From Sphingomonas sp. LY54 (GTDB lineage: Bacteria; Pseudomonadota; Alphaproteobacteria; Sphingomonadales; Sphingomonadaceae), in NCBI RefSeq assembly GCF_035594035.1, contig NZ_CP141588.1:868001-932000 (forward strand): 64,000 nucleotides of DNA, written 5' to 3'. The notes under the pieces are model-generated. The model searched no databases. It was not told where the DNA came from and saw nothing but the letters and a program-made list of their open reading frames with translations. Shown piece by piece: positions 18,712-27,140 of this stretch (its first letter is position 1; the number at the start of each line of letters is the position of its first letter). The position numbers and the translations under genes are program-made.

Positions 18712-19719
18712 TTACGCCGCCACCACTTCCTGCTCGATCGTTCCGAAGATCGGGTGGCCGTGCTCGTCCTCCATCCAGATGCGGACGGTGTCGCCGGGCT
18801 TGAGGAAGGGCGTGGCGGGAGCGCCGTCGAGGATCGTCTCGACCATCCGCACTTCGGCGAGGCAGGAATAGCCCCGCCCGCCGCGCGCGACCGGCTTGCC
18901 GGGGCCGCCGTCCGCGTCGCGGTTGGAGACCGTGCCCGAGCCGATCATCGAGCCCGCGCCCAAATTCCGCGTCTTGGCCAGGTGCGCGACGAGGATGCCG
19001 AAATCGAAGGTCATGTCCTCGCCGGCTTCGGCGCGGCCGAAAGGCTCGCCGTTCAAGTCGACCTTGAGGGCGCCGAGCAGCTTGCCGCTTTGCCAGCGGT
19101 CGCCGAGCTCGTCGGGCGTGACGAACACTGGCGACAGCGCGGAGGCGGGCTTGGACTGGACGAAGCCGAAGCCCTTGGCGAGCTCGGCCGGGATGAGATT
19201 GCGCAGGGAGACGTCGTTGACCAGCCCGACCAGGCGGATGTGGCCGAGCGCCTCTTCCGGGCTCACGCCGCGCGGCACGTCGCCGGTGACGACGACCACC
19301 TCGGCCTCGAGGTCGCAGCCCCAGGTCTCGTCGGCGAGCGGGATCGGATCGCGCGCGCCGAGGAATTCGTCGGACCCGCCCTGGTACATGAGCGGATCGG
19401 TCCAGAAGCTCTCGGGAAGCTCGGCGCCGCGCGCTTTGCGGACCAGCTCGACATGGTTCACATAGGCCGAGCCGTCGGCCCACTGATAGGCGCGCGGCAA
19501 CGGCGCGGCGGCATCGCGCTCGTGGAAGCGCATCATCGGGATCGCCTCATGGGCGAGATCGGTGGCGAGAAGCTCGAGCTGCGGCGCGTGCCTTTCCCAA
19601 TCGTCGAGCGCGGCCTGGAGGGTGGGCGCGATATGGGTCGCATCGGCGCACCAGGCGAGGTCGTGGCTCACCACCACGAGGCGCCCGTCGCGGCCGGACT
19701 TCAGCGATGCAAGCTTCAT
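18712..19719 (-). CDS. Fumarylacetoacetate hydrolase family protein
   Basis: A 335-aa member of the FAH fold, which cleaves C-C bonds or isomerises beta-diketo acids using a divalent metal. Metal-site residues appear in DLEAEVVVVTGD and VGLVNDVSLRNL, with KPASALSPVF and GAGSMIGSGTVSN further on, all typical of the fumarylacetoacetase-like branch of aromatic amino acid breakdown. The protein is cytosolic with no signal peptide. No hmgA or maiA lies beside it, so the exact substrate is open, though a fumarylacetoacetase-type role is the best guess. It is flanked on both sides by REP-A elements. Confidence 0.8.
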   Translation of the reverse strand: MKLASLKSGRDGRLVVVSHDLAWCADATHIAPTLQAALDDWERHAPQLELLATDLAHEAIPMMRFHERDAAAPLPRAYQWADGSAYVNHVELVRKARGAELPESFWTDPLMYQGGSDEFLGARDPIPLADETWGCDLEAEVVVVTGDVPRGVSPEEALGHIRLVGLVNDVSLRNLIPAELAKGFGFVQSKPASALSPVFVTPDELGDRWQSGKLLGALKVDLNGEPFGRAEAGEDMTFDFGILVAHLAKTRNLGAGSMIGSGTVSNRDADGGPGKPVARGGRGYSCLAEVRMVETILDGAPATPFLKPGDTVRIWMEDEHGHPIFGTIEQEVVAA

Positions 19720-19729
19720 TCGTCTCTCC

Positions 19730-19823
19730 CATCACCCGGGTTGGACCCGGGGCCATTGAACATCGGCGTGTCGTCACGCCCTCTTCCGTGTTCGTGCAGG
19801 CCGGATCAAGCCCGGCAAGACGA
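19730..19823. repeat. REP-A palindromic doublet (diverged)
   Basis: Two hairpins, CCCGGG ttgga CCCGGG and CCGG atcaag CCCGG, separated by GAACA...TGTTC arms and ending AAGACG. It fills the intergenic space between the LysR stop and the FAH-family start. The left edge is approximate. Confidence 0.6.
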
Positions 19824-20708
19824 TTAGGCGCCCAGAAGCCGCGGCTGGCGGGCGCCGACCAACTCGGTGAGCCAGGCGACGAACGCCTCGACGCGGGGGA
19901 GCTGGCGGGTGTCGGCATGGGTGACGAGCCAGAAGGAGCGCGTTACCGCGATGTCGTCGAGCACGCGGACCAGCCCGGCATCGGCGTCGCCGATGAAGCA
20001 GGGCAGGACGGCGATGCCCGCGCCCGACGCGACGAGGCGATATTGGGCGTTGATGCTGGTGCTGCGGATGCGCGGCTCGAGGGCGGGTGCAATTTCGGCA
20101 AGATAGCGCAATTCGGGTGCGTAGAGCAGGTCCGGCACATAGCCGATCAGGGCATGGCCGCGCAGCGCCTCGACGCCGTCGACCGGGCCGTGCGTATCGA
20201 GGTAGGAACGGGCGGCGTAGAGGCGCAGCCGGTAATCGGTGAGCTTGCGCGTGAAGAGCGGACCCTTGCGCGGGCGGGCGAGCAGGATCGCCACGTCGGC
20301 CTCGCGCCGCGACGGATTGAGAAAGCCGCTGCTGGCGACGAGATCGATGCGGAGCCGCGGATGGGCGGCGGCGAAGCTCTCGAGATGGTGGGCGACGAAC
20401 CAGGTGCCGAACCCTTCCGAGACGCTGACCCGGATCGAGCCGGCGAGGCCGTGCCCGGCCTCTGGGCCCGCCTCGATCGCGCGCATCTCGCGTTCCACGG
20501 CCTCGGCCTTGACCAGCAAGCGCTCGCCGGCCTCGGTCAGCGCCTGGCCTTCCTGGGTCTGCTCGAACAGGCTCTGACCCAGCGCTTTCTCGAGCCGCCG
20601 CAACCGCCGACCGACCGTGGTGGCGTCGACGCCGAGCCCGGACGCGGCGCGGCTGAGCTGCCCGGCGCGCGCGACGGCGAGGAAATGGCGCAGGTCGTCC
20701 CATTGCAT
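19824..20708 (-). CDS. LysR-family transcriptional regulator
   Basis: A 294-aa LTTR. The N-terminal winged HTH is MQWDDLRHFLAVARAGQLSRAASGLGVDATTVGRRLRRLE, with the recognition helix DATTVGRRLRRL. The rest is the substrate-binding domain of two Rossmann-like lobes. It is transcribed divergently from mmsA with 100 bases between starts. That layout suggests it controls the valine-degradation genes and itself. The inducer is unknown; a valine catabolite would be logical. Confidence 0.88.
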   Translation of the reverse strand: MQWDDLRHFLAVARAGQLSRAASGLGVDATTVGRRLRRLEKALGQSLFEQTQEGQALTEAGERLLVKAEAVEREMRAIEAGPEAGHGLAGSIRVSVSEGFGTWFVAHHLESFAAAHPRLRIDLVASSGFLNPSRREADVAILLARPRKGPLFTRKLTDYRLRLYAARSYLDTHGPVDGVEALRGHALIGYVPDLLYAPELRYLAEIAPALEPRIRSTSINAQYRLVASGAGIAVLPCFIGDADAGLVRVLDDIAVTRSFWLVTHADTRQLPRVEAFVAWLTELVGARQPRLLGA

Positions 20709-20712
20709 CCGC

Positions 20713-20726
20713 CTGCATTATTGCAG
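20713..20726. promoter_or_regulatory. Candidate LysR operator
   Basis: Inverted repeat CTGCA-TTAT-TGCAG lies five bases before the start codon of the LysR gene and within the shared intergenic region with mmsA. It contains a T-N11-A core as expected of LTTR boxes. A half-site, CTGCA, recurs about 20 bases further on. Confidence 0.4.
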
Positions 20727-20808
20727 TCACGGGCTGCATGTCTATCGCTTGCCTTGCACCGATGGTGAGGCTCATAGCAGCCGCACTTGGAGAGACGGAC
20801 AGGACAGG

Positions 20809-22311
20809 ATGACCATGCGGAACATCGATCATTTCATCGGCGGCGCGGCCTTCGCCTCGGGCGAGCGGCAGGGCGACGTCTTCGATCCGAACAATGGCAG
20901 GGTGCAGGCCAAGGTCCGGCTCGGCACGTCGGCCGATCTCGACAAGGCAGTGAAGATCGCGCTCGAGGCGCAACACGGCTGGGCCGCGACCAACCCGCAG
21001 CGGCGCGCCCGCGTGATGTTCAACTTCAAGGCCTTGGTCGAGAAGAATATCGACGAACTGGCGCTTTTGCTCGCCTCCGAGCATGGCAAGGTCATCGCCG
21101 ACGCCAAGGGCGACGTGCAGCGCGGCCTCGACGTGATCGAATTCGCCTGCGGCATCCCGCACGCGCTGAAGGGCGAATATACCCAGGGCGCCGGCCCTGG
21201 CATCGACGTCTATTCGATGCGCCAGCCTTTGGGCGTGGTCGCCGGCATCACTCCGTTCAACTTCCCGGCGATGATCCCGATGTGGATGTTCGGCGTCGCG
21301 ATCGCGGTCGGCAACGCCTTCATCCTGAAGCCGTCCGAGCGCGATCCCAGCGTGCCGGTGCGGCTCGCCGAGCTGATGATCGAGGCCGGCCTGCCCCAGG
21401 GGATACTCCAGGTCGTCCACGGCGACAAGGAGATGGTCGACGCGATCCTCGACCATGAGGACATCAAGGCGGTGAGCTTCGTCGGATCGTCCGACATCGC
21501 CCATTATGTCTACCGCCGCGGCGTTGCCGCCGGCAAGCGCGTCCAGGCGATGGGCGGCGCCAAGAATCACGGCATCGTCATGCCCGACGCCGACCTCGAC
21601 CAGGTCGTAAACGACCTCACCGGCGCCGCCTTCGGCTCGGCTGGCGAGCGTTGCATGGCCCTTCCCGTCGTGGTCCCCGTGGGCGAGAAGACCGCCAACG
21701 AATTGCGCGAGGCGCTGCTGCCCGCGATCGCCAAGCTGCGCGTCGGCATCTCGACTGACGCCGAGGCGCATTACGGCCCGGTGGTGAACGCCGCCCACAA
21801 GCAGAAGGTCGAGAATTACATCCAGATGGGCGTCGACGAAGGCGCCGAACTGGTCGTCGACGGCCGCGGCTTCACGCTGCAGGGGCACGAGAACGGCTTC
21901 TTCGTCGGTCCGACCCTGTTCGACCACGTCAAGCCGAACATGCAGACCTACCAGGAGGAGATTTTCGGGCCGGTCCTGCAGATCGTCCGCGCCGACAGCT
22001 TCGAGGAGGCGGTGCGCCTGCCGAGCGAGCATCAATATGGCAACGGCGTCGCCATCTTCACCCGCAACGGCCACGCCGCCCGCGAGTTCGCCGCGCGCGT
22101 CAATGTCGGCATGGTCGGCATCAACGTGCCGATCCCGGTGCCGGTCGCTTATCACAGCTTCGGCGGTTGGAAGCGCTCGGCGTTCGGCGACATCAACCAG
22201 CACGGCATGGAAGGCGTCCGCTTCTGGACCAAGACCAAGACCATCACCCAGCGCTGGCCCGACGGATCGGCGACGGGCGAGAACGCGTTCGTCATTCCGA
22301 CCATGGGGTGA
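20809..22311 (+). CDS. mmsA: Methylmalonate-semialdehyde dehydrogenase (CoA-acylating)
   Basis: Oxidises methylmalonate semialdehyde to propionyl-CoA at the end of valine degradation. The 500 aa have the ALDH pattern GITPFNFPAMIPMWMF, and the catalytic cysteine is Cys282 in GSAGERCMALPV; the motif is distinctive for MmsA. The start at 20809 is chosen from spacing to GGAG; an internal Met six bases later is also possible. It heads the cluster of valine genes that continues beyond the GIY-YIG insertion. Confidence 0.95.
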   Translation: MTMRNIDHFIGGAAFASGERQGDVFDPNNGRVQAKVRLGTSADLDKAVKIALEAQHGWAATNPQRRARVMFNFKALVEKNIDELALLLASEHGKVIADAKGDVQRGLDVIEFACGIPHALKGEYTQGAGPGIDVYSMRQPLGVVAGITPFNFPAMIPMWMFGVAIAVGNAFILKPSERDPSVPVRLAELMIEAGLPQGILQVVHGDKEMVDAILDHEDIKAVSFVGSSDIAHYVYRRGVAAGKRVQAMGGAKNHGIVMPDADLDQVVNDLTGAAFGSAGERCMALPVVVPVGEKTANELREALLPAIAKLRVGISTDAEAHYGPVVNAAHKQKVENYIQMGVDEGAELVVDGRGFTLQGHENGFFVGPTLFDHVKPNMQTYQEEIFGPVLQIVRADSFEEAVRLPSEHQYGNGVAIFTRNGHAAREFAARVNVGMVGINVPIPVPVAYHSFGGWKRSAFGDINQHGMEGVRFWTKTKTITQRWPDGSATGENAFVIPTMG

Positions 22312-22335
22312 CGACGCGGCGGCGGTCGTTCGCAC

Positions 22336-22428
22336 CGTCATCCTGACGAAAGTCAGGACCTATGAACACGATCGCGCAGAAAGGTCGCGGGCCGTTTTCA
22401 TGGGTCCCGGATCAAGTCCGGGATGACG
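22336..22428. repeat. REP-A doublet, left copy flanking GIY-YIG gene
   Basis: A 93-bp element with ends CGTCAT and ATGACG. Hairpin CCTGAC gaaa GTCAGG, then TATGAACACG, then a TTTTCATGGG arm and hairpin TCCCGG atcaag TCCGGGA. It is in direct orientation to the copy at 22805, with most positions shared. Confidence 0.85.
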
Positions 22429-22762
22429 GGTGTGACGGCGTCAGCGTTGCGGGATGGGGCGGGATCGGTTCGAAGCCGAGCTCTATCGCCCGGTCCTCCC
22501 ATAAGGGGTTGTCCTGTTCGATGAGTGCGATCTTCCAGGCGCGGCGCCAGTTCTTGAGCTGTTTCTCACGGGAGATCGCCGCAGCCATGTCGTCAAACAT
22601 TTCGAAGTGGATCAGACGCCCGACACGATATTCGGCGGTGAAGCCTTTCGTAGCGCCGGTGCGATGTTGATGGAGCCGCGCCATCAGGTCGGCGGTTACG
22701 CCGATATAGAGCGTGCCGTGACGCCGGCTCGCCAGGACGTAGACGCACGGCTGCTTGGGCAT
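22412..22762 (-). CDS. GIY-YIG nuclease family protein
   Basis: A 116-aa single-domain protein. The GIY-like strand is CVYVLAS, YIG is Tyr19-Ile-Gly21, the conserved arginine is in LMARLHQH, and the metal-binding glutamate is Glu66 in SREKQLKNWRR. All core catalytic residues of the fold are present, so it may cut DNA. It resembles the UvrC-like stand-alone GIY-YIG proteins that are multicopy in sphingomonads. The last codons overlap the left repeat, and a second repeat copy lies just upstream of its start. It interrupts the valine cluster between mmsA and the acyl-CoA dehydrogenase. Confidence 0.85.
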   Translation of the reverse strand: MPKQPCVYVLASRRHGTLYIGVTADLMARLHQHRTGATKGFTAEYRVGRLIHFEMFDDMAAAISREKQLKNWRRAWKIALIEQDNPLWEDRAIELGFEPIPPHPATLTPSHPSSRT

Positions 22763-22804
22763 ATTCGGATGATGGCGCTTTCATGGATGTCGAAGCAACA
22801 TTTT

Positions 22805-22896
22805 CGTCATTCTGACGAAAATCAGGGGCTGTGAACGCGATGGTACGGAATTGCCGCGGATGTGTTCATGGGTCCCGGGTCAAGCCCGGGATGACG
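22805..22896. repeat. REP-A doublet, right copy flanking GIY-YIG gene
   Basis: A 92-bp element in the same orientation as the copy at 22336. It shares CGTCAT, CTGACgaaaATCAG, GTGAACGCGATG, GTGTTCATGGGTCCCGG, and ATGACG. Confidence 0.85.
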
Positions 22897-22941
22897 CTGT
22901 GCGGGGCGCTGACCTCGAGCAAAATTCTCGCAAACCGCGTT

Positions 22942-22971
22942 CAAGGATGCTGAATCAAGTTCGGCATGACG
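22942..22971. repeat. Half REP-A hairpin
   Basis: A single arm-loop-arm of the same type (TGCTGAA tcaag TTCGGCA) ending in TGACG, 13 bases before the acyl-CoA dehydrogenase start. It looks like the right half of a decayed doublet. Confidence 0.5.
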
Positions 22972-22984
22972 TTATGGGACAGAT

Positions 22985-24130
22985 ATGACCACCCAGTTCG
23001 ACCTTACCGACGAGCAGCGCCAGATCCAGGAGATGGCGCAGCAATTCACCGCCGACGCGATCACGCCGCACGCCGCGGAGTGGGACGAGAAGCATATCTT
23101 CCCGCGCGACACGATCCGCGCCGCGGCCGAGCTCGGCTTCGGCTCGATCTACGTGTCCGAGGAATCGGGCGGGATCGGGCTGGGCCGGCTCGAATCGGCC
23201 CTGATCATGGAGGCGATGGCCTATGGCTGCCCCTCCACCTCGGCCTTCATCTCGATCCACAATATGGCGAGCTGGATGATCGACCGGTTCGGCGCGGCCG
23301 CAGTCAAGCAGAAGTATCTGCCGTCGATGGTGACGATGGAGCAGATGGGCTCCTACTGCCTGACCGAGCCCTCGTCGGGGTCGGACGCGGCGGCGCTCAA
23401 GACCAAGGCAGTGAGGCAAGGCGACCATTATGTCGTCTCCGGCTCCAAGGCGTTCATCTCGGGCGGCGGTGAGAACGAGATCTACGTCACCATGGTCCGC
23501 ACCGGCGAGGAGGGACCCAAGGGCATCTCCTGCCTGGTCATCGAGAAGGACATGCCGGGCGTCAGCTTCGGCGCGCAGGAGAAGAAGCTCGGCTGGCATT
23601 CGCAGCCGACCGCCCAGGTCAATTTCGACGAGGTCCGCGTGCCGGTCGAGAATCTGGTCGGCGGCGAAGGTGAAGGCTTTCGCATCGCGATGATGGGCCT
23701 CGACGGCGGCCGGCTCAATATCGGCGCCTGCAGCCTCGGCGGTGCCCAGCGCGCGCTCGACGAAGCAGTGCGCTACACCAAGGAGCGCAAGCAGTTCGGC
23801 CAGGCGATCGCCGACTTCCAGGCCACTCAGTTCACGCTCGCCGACATGGAGACGGAGCTGCAGGCGGCGCGCACCCTGCTCTACGCCGCCGCCGCCAAGG
23901 TCACCGCCAACGCGCCCGACAAGACCCGCTTCGCGGCGATGGCCAAGCGCCTCGCCACCGACACCGGCTCGAGTGTCGTCGACCGCGCGCTGCAGCTTCA
24001 CGGCGGCTACGGCTATCTCCAGGATTATCCGATCGAGCGCTTCTGGCGCGATCTCCGCGTCCACTCGATCCTTGAAGGGACCAACCAGGTTATGCGCATG
24101 ATCGTCGCCCGGGATATGCTGCGCCAATGA
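22985..24130 (+). CDS. Acyl-CoA dehydrogenase (isobutyryl-CoA type)
   Basis: A flavoprotein of 381 aa that introduces a trans double bond in acyl-CoA. The FAD-binding [15 protein letters not shown] loop, the ERKQFGQ segment and the C-terminal [30 protein letters not shown] are all present. Its place between mmsA and 3-hydroxyisobutyryl-CoA hydrolase suggests isobutyryl-CoA as substrate (valine). The stop overlaps the start of the next gene (ATGA). Confidence 0.9.
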   Translation: MTTQFDLTDEQRQIQEMAQQFTADAITPHAAEWDEKHIFPRDTIRAAAELGFGSIYVSEESGGIGLGRLESALIMEAMAYGCPSTSAFISIHNMASWMIDRFGAAAVKQKYLPSMVTMEQMGSYCLTEPSSGSDAAALKTKAVRQGDHYVVSGSKAFISGGGENEIYVTMVRTGEEGPKGISCLVIEKDMPGVSFGAQEKKLGWHSQPTAQVNFDEVRVPVENLVGGEGEGFRIAMMGLDGGRLNIGACSLGGAQRALDEAVRYTKERKQFGQAIADFQATQFTLADMETELQAARTLLYAAAAKVTANAPDKTRFAAMAKRLATDTGSSVVDRALQLHGGYGYLQDYPIERFWRDLRVHSILEGTNQVMRMIVARDMLRQ

Positions 24131-25185
24131 GCGACATCGTCACCCAGATCGAGGGCAAGGTCGGCCGTATCCGCCTCAACCGCCCGAAGGCGATCCACGC
24201 TTTGACCAAGGACATGTGCAGCGCGATGATCGCCGCCCTGGTCGAATGGCGCGCCGACCCGTCCGTGCAGGCGGTGCTGATCGACCATATGGAGGGCCGC
24301 GGTTTCTGCGCTGGCGGCGACGTCCGCATGCTCGCCGAAAGCGGATCGAGCGACGGCGCCGATGCGCGCGCCTTCTTCCACGAGGAATATCGGCTCAACC
24401 ATCTCCTCTTCACCTACGCCAAGCCGGTGGTCGCCTTCATGGACGGCATCACCATGGGCGGCGGCGTCGGCATCTCCCAGCCCGCCAAATATCGCGTCGC
24501 GACCGAGAATACCCGCTTCGCCATGCCCGAGACCGCGATCGGCCTGTTCCCGGACGTCGGCGGCGGCTGGTATCTCTCGCGCCTGCCCGGCCGGGTCGGC
24601 CAGTTCCTGGCGTTGACCGGCGCCCGGCTCGACGGCGCCGAGAGCCACTATCTCGGTCTCGCCACCCATTTTATTCCGCACGCCAAGCTCGACGAGGTGA
24701 AGGAGCGGATCGCCGAACATCCCGAGCGGATCGAGGGCATATTGGGCGCGGCCGGAGTGACCCCGCCGGCGGCAAAGATCGCCGACAATCTGGTCCACAT
24801 CAACAAGACCTTCGCGGCGGACCGGCTCGAGGACATCCTCGCCGCGCTCGAAGCGGACAGTTCCGACTGGGCCGAGACCGAGCTGGCGACCTTGCGCTCG
24901 AAGAGCCCGCAGGCGTGCAAGGTCTCACTCCGCCTCCTTTCCGACGGCGCGCGCATGAACGATTTCGCCGACGAGATGCGCCAGGAATATGCGGTGGCGG
25001 CCCGTGTCGTGCAGCGGCCCGACTTCGCCGAGGGTGTGCGCGCGGTGCTGATCGACAAGGACAATGCGCCGCGCTGGAATCCGGCCGAACCCGAAGGCGT
25101 CACCGATCATATGATCGATACGATCTTCGCGCCGATGCCCGCGGGCGAGGAATGGACGCCGCTTTCCGTCGATGGAGCCAAATAG
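24127..25185 (+). CDS. 3-hydroxyisobutyryl-CoA hydrolase / enoyl-CoA hydratase-fold protein
   Basis: A 352-aa crotonase-fold protein. The oxyanion-hole loops are [15 protein letters not shown] and [13 protein letters not shown]. The segment [20 protein letters not shown] is diagnostic of 3-hydroxyisobutyryl-CoA hydrolase, and the length is right for it, whereas hydratases are about 260 aa. It hydrolyses 3-hydroxyisobutyryl-CoA to the free acid in valine degradation. Overlaps both neighbours by four bases or less, so translation is coupled. Confidence 0.9.
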   Translation: MSDIVTQIEGKVGRIRLNRPKAIHALTKDMCSAMIAALVEWRADPSVQAVLIDHMEGRGFCAGGDVRMLAESGSSDGADARAFFHEEYRLNHLLFTYAKPVVAFMDGITMGGGVGISQPAKYRVATENTRFAMPETAIGLFPDVGGGWYLSRLPGRVGQFLALTGARLDGAESHYLGLATHFIPHAKLDEVKERIAEHPERIEGILGAAGVTPPAAKIADNLVHINKTFAADRLEDILAALEADSSDWAETELATLRSKSPQACKVSLRLLSDGARMNDFADEMRQEYAVAARVVQRPDFAEGVRAVLIDKDNAPRWNPAEPEGVTDHMIDTIFAPMPAGEEWTPLSVDGAK

Positions 25186-25958
25186 TGAATTACGAGAACA
25201 TCCTGGTCGAGCAGCGTGGCGCGGTCACGCTGATCACGCTCAACCGGCGCAAGGCCTTGAACGCGCTCAACACCGCCGTGCTCGGCGAGCTGATCCACGC
25301 CTTCGCCGCTTTTGATGCCGATGACAGCCAGCATTGCGCCGTGCTGACCGGCAGCGAGAAGGCATTCGCCGCCGGCGCCGACATCAAGGAGATGGAGAGC
25401 CAGGGCTTTGCCAGCATGTACGGCTCCAACTTCTTCGCCGGCTGGGAGAAGGTAACGGCGACGCGCAAGCCGTGGATCGCCGCGGTCGCGGGATACGCGC
25501 TTGGCGGCGGCTGCGAGGTCGCGATGATGGCCGACTTCATCATCGCCGCCGACAATGCCCAGTTCGGCCAGCCCGAGATCAAGCTCGGCGTGACGCCGGG
25601 CATGGGCGGATCGCAGCGGCTGACGCTTGCGATCGGCAAGGCCAAGGCGATGGAGATGTGCCTCACCGGCCGCATGATGGGCGCCGAGGAAGCCGAGCGC
25701 GCAGGCCTCGTCGCGCGCGTCGTTCCGGCCGAAAGCCTGCTCGAGGAAGCGCTGAAGACGGCCGCGACGATCGCCGGGATGGCGCCGCTGGCCGCGATCG
25801 CGACCAAGGAGCAGGTCAACGCCGCATTCGAGATGCCTCTCGCGCAGGGGATCGTGTTCGAGCGCCGCCTGTTCCACGGCCTGTTCGGCACCGAGGACCA
25901 GAAGGAAGGCATGGCCGCGTTCGTCGCCAAGCGGAAAGCGGAGTGGATGGGGCGCTGA
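25185..25958 (+). CDS. Enoyl-CoA hydratase
   Basis: A 257-aa crotonase-fold enzyme that adds water to 2-enoyl-CoA. Oxyanion loop [13 protein letters not shown] and the [16 protein letters not shown] segment with Glu are present, followed by the second active-site region [17 protein letters not shown]. Start is GTG at 25185, sharing one base with the preceding TAG. In this operon it most likely hydrates methacrylyl-CoA. It ends just before a REP-A element. Confidence 0.92.
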   Translation: MNYENILVEQRGAVTLITLNRRKALNALNTAVLGELIHAFAAFDADDSQHCAVLTGSEKAFAAGADIKEMESQGFASMYGSNFFAGWEKVTATRKPWIAAVAGYALGGGCEVAMMADFIIAADNAQFGQPEIKLGVTPGMGGSQRLTLAIGKAKAMEMCLTGRMMGAEEAERAGLVARVVPAESLLEEALKTAATIAGMAPLAAIATKEQVNAAFEMPLAQGIVFERRLFHGLFGTEDQKEGMAAFVAKRKAEWMGR

Positions 25959-25964
25959 CGCCGC

Positions 25965-26058
25965 CGTCATCCCGGCGGAAGCCGGGACCCAGGAACACCG
26001 ACCGCGACAATCCGGCTCTGCCCGTGGGCATGGGTGCCGGATCAAGTCCGGCATGACG
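25965..26058. repeat. REP-A palindromic doublet
   Basis: A 94-bp element with ends CGTCAT and ATGACG. Hairpins are CCCGGC ggaa GCCGGG and GCCGG atcaag TCCGGC. It lies between the enoyl-CoA hydratase and mmsB; the mmsB Shine-Dalgarno starts four bases after it. It could affect RNA stability inside the operon. Confidence 0.8.
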
Positions 26059-26072
26059 ATTGGAGGAAAGAC

Positions 26073-27011
26073 ATGGCACGTGTAGCATTTATCGGGCTCG
26101 GCAATATGGGCGGCGGGATGGCCGCGAACCTCGCCAAGGCGGGCCATGACGTGCGCGCCTTCGACCTCTCCGCCGAGGCGCTTGCCAAGGCCGAGAAGGC
26201 CGGCTGCATGCCCGCGGCGACCGCCGCCGAAGCGGTCGCCGGCGTCGAGGCGGTGATCACCATGCTGCCCGCCGGCAAGCATGTCCGCGACGTCTATGAG
26301 GGCAGCGTGCTGGGCGAAGCGCCGACCACCGCGATCCTGATCGACTGCTCTACGATCGACGTTTCCACTGCGCGCGAGGAGATCGAGAAGGCGCAGGGCC
26401 GCGGCTATGCGATGGTCGACGCGCCGGTCTCGGGCGGCATCGCCGCGGCCGAGGGCGGCACGCTCACCTTCATGGTCGGCGGCACCGGGGACGCGTTCGA
26501 GCGCGCCCGGCCCTATCTCGACATCATGGGCAAGGCCGTGATCCATGCCGGCGGACCCGGCGCCGGCCAGGCCGCCAAGATCTGCAACAACATGCTCCTC
26601 GGCGCCTCGATGGTCGCGACCTGCGAGACCTTCGTGCTCGCCCAGAAGCTCGGCCTCGACCCGCAGACATTCTTCGACATTTCGAGCCAGGCTTCCGGCC
26701 AGAACTGGTCGATGACCAGCTATTGCCCGCTGCCCGGCGTCGGCCCGGAGACGCCCGCCGACCGCAATTATGAAGGCGGCTTCGCAGCAGCTTTGATGCT
26801 GAAGGATCTCCGCCTTGCGATGGAGGCGGCGCAGAGCGTCGACGCCTACACGCCGATGGGCAGCCATGCCGAGAGCCTCTACGCGCGCTTCGCCGACCGC
26901 GGCGGATCGGCCAAGGATTTCTCCGCGATCATCAAGATGATCGACGACAGCTGGCAGGCGCCTGCGGGTTCCCCGGTGCCGGCTCCGCCCGTCACCCAGA
27001 TCGACGAATAA
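26073..27011 (+). CDS. mmsB: 3-hydroxyisobutyrate dehydrogenase
   Basis: Oxidises 3-hydroxyisobutyrate to methylmalonate semialdehyde, the substrate of MmsA. The 312 aa open with the Rossmann motif VAFIGLGNMGGGMAANL, then the substrate loop DAPVSGGIAAAEGGTL, and the catalytic-lysine region GAGQAAKICNNMLLG. The tail runs about 15 residues longer than usual (ending in PAPPVTQIDE). GGAGGAAAG lies three bases before the start. It completes the valine cluster; a candidate terminator follows. Confidence 0.93.
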   Translation: MARVAFIGLGNMGGGMAANLAKAGHDVRAFDLSAEALAKAEKAGCMPAATAAEAVAGVEAVITMLPAGKHVRDVYEGSVLGEAPTTAILIDCSTIDVSTAREEIEKAQGRGYAMVDAPVSGGIAAAEGGTLTFMVGGTGDAFERARPYLDIMGKAVIHAGGPGAGQAAKICNNMLLGASMVATCETFVLAQKLGLDPQTFFDISSQASGQNWSMTSYCPLPGVGPETPADRNYEGGFAAALMLKDLRLAMEAAQSVDAYTPMGSHAESLYARFADRGGSAKDFSAIIKMIDDSWQAPAGSPVPAPPVTQIDE

Positions 27012-27096
27012 CCGCTTCGATTCCATCATCTTGTGCGAGCTGCCTTAGCCGGGTCGTACAGCTTGTATTAAACGAACGATCTATATAGCCTCGCGC

Positions 27097-27128
27097 AGCG
27101 TCCGGCCTGTCCGGGCGCTGTCTTTTTT
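27097..27128 (+). terminator. Intrinsic terminator-like hairpin in the pepO leader
   Basis: Stem AGCGTCCGG pairs with CCGGGCGCT (one G-T wobble) with a five-base loop, followed by TCTTTTTT. It lies 12 bases before the start codon of the M13 peptidase gene, with a TATATA stretch at 27082-27087 upstream. It may end the mmsB transcript or act as an attenuator. Confidence 0.6.
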
Positions 27129-27140
27129 CGAGGATCCTGC

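Noticed and set aside
22336-22896. Classic insertion sequence around the GIY-YIG gene
   Set aside because: No transposase, no long terminal inverted repeats of IS type and no clear target duplication were seen.
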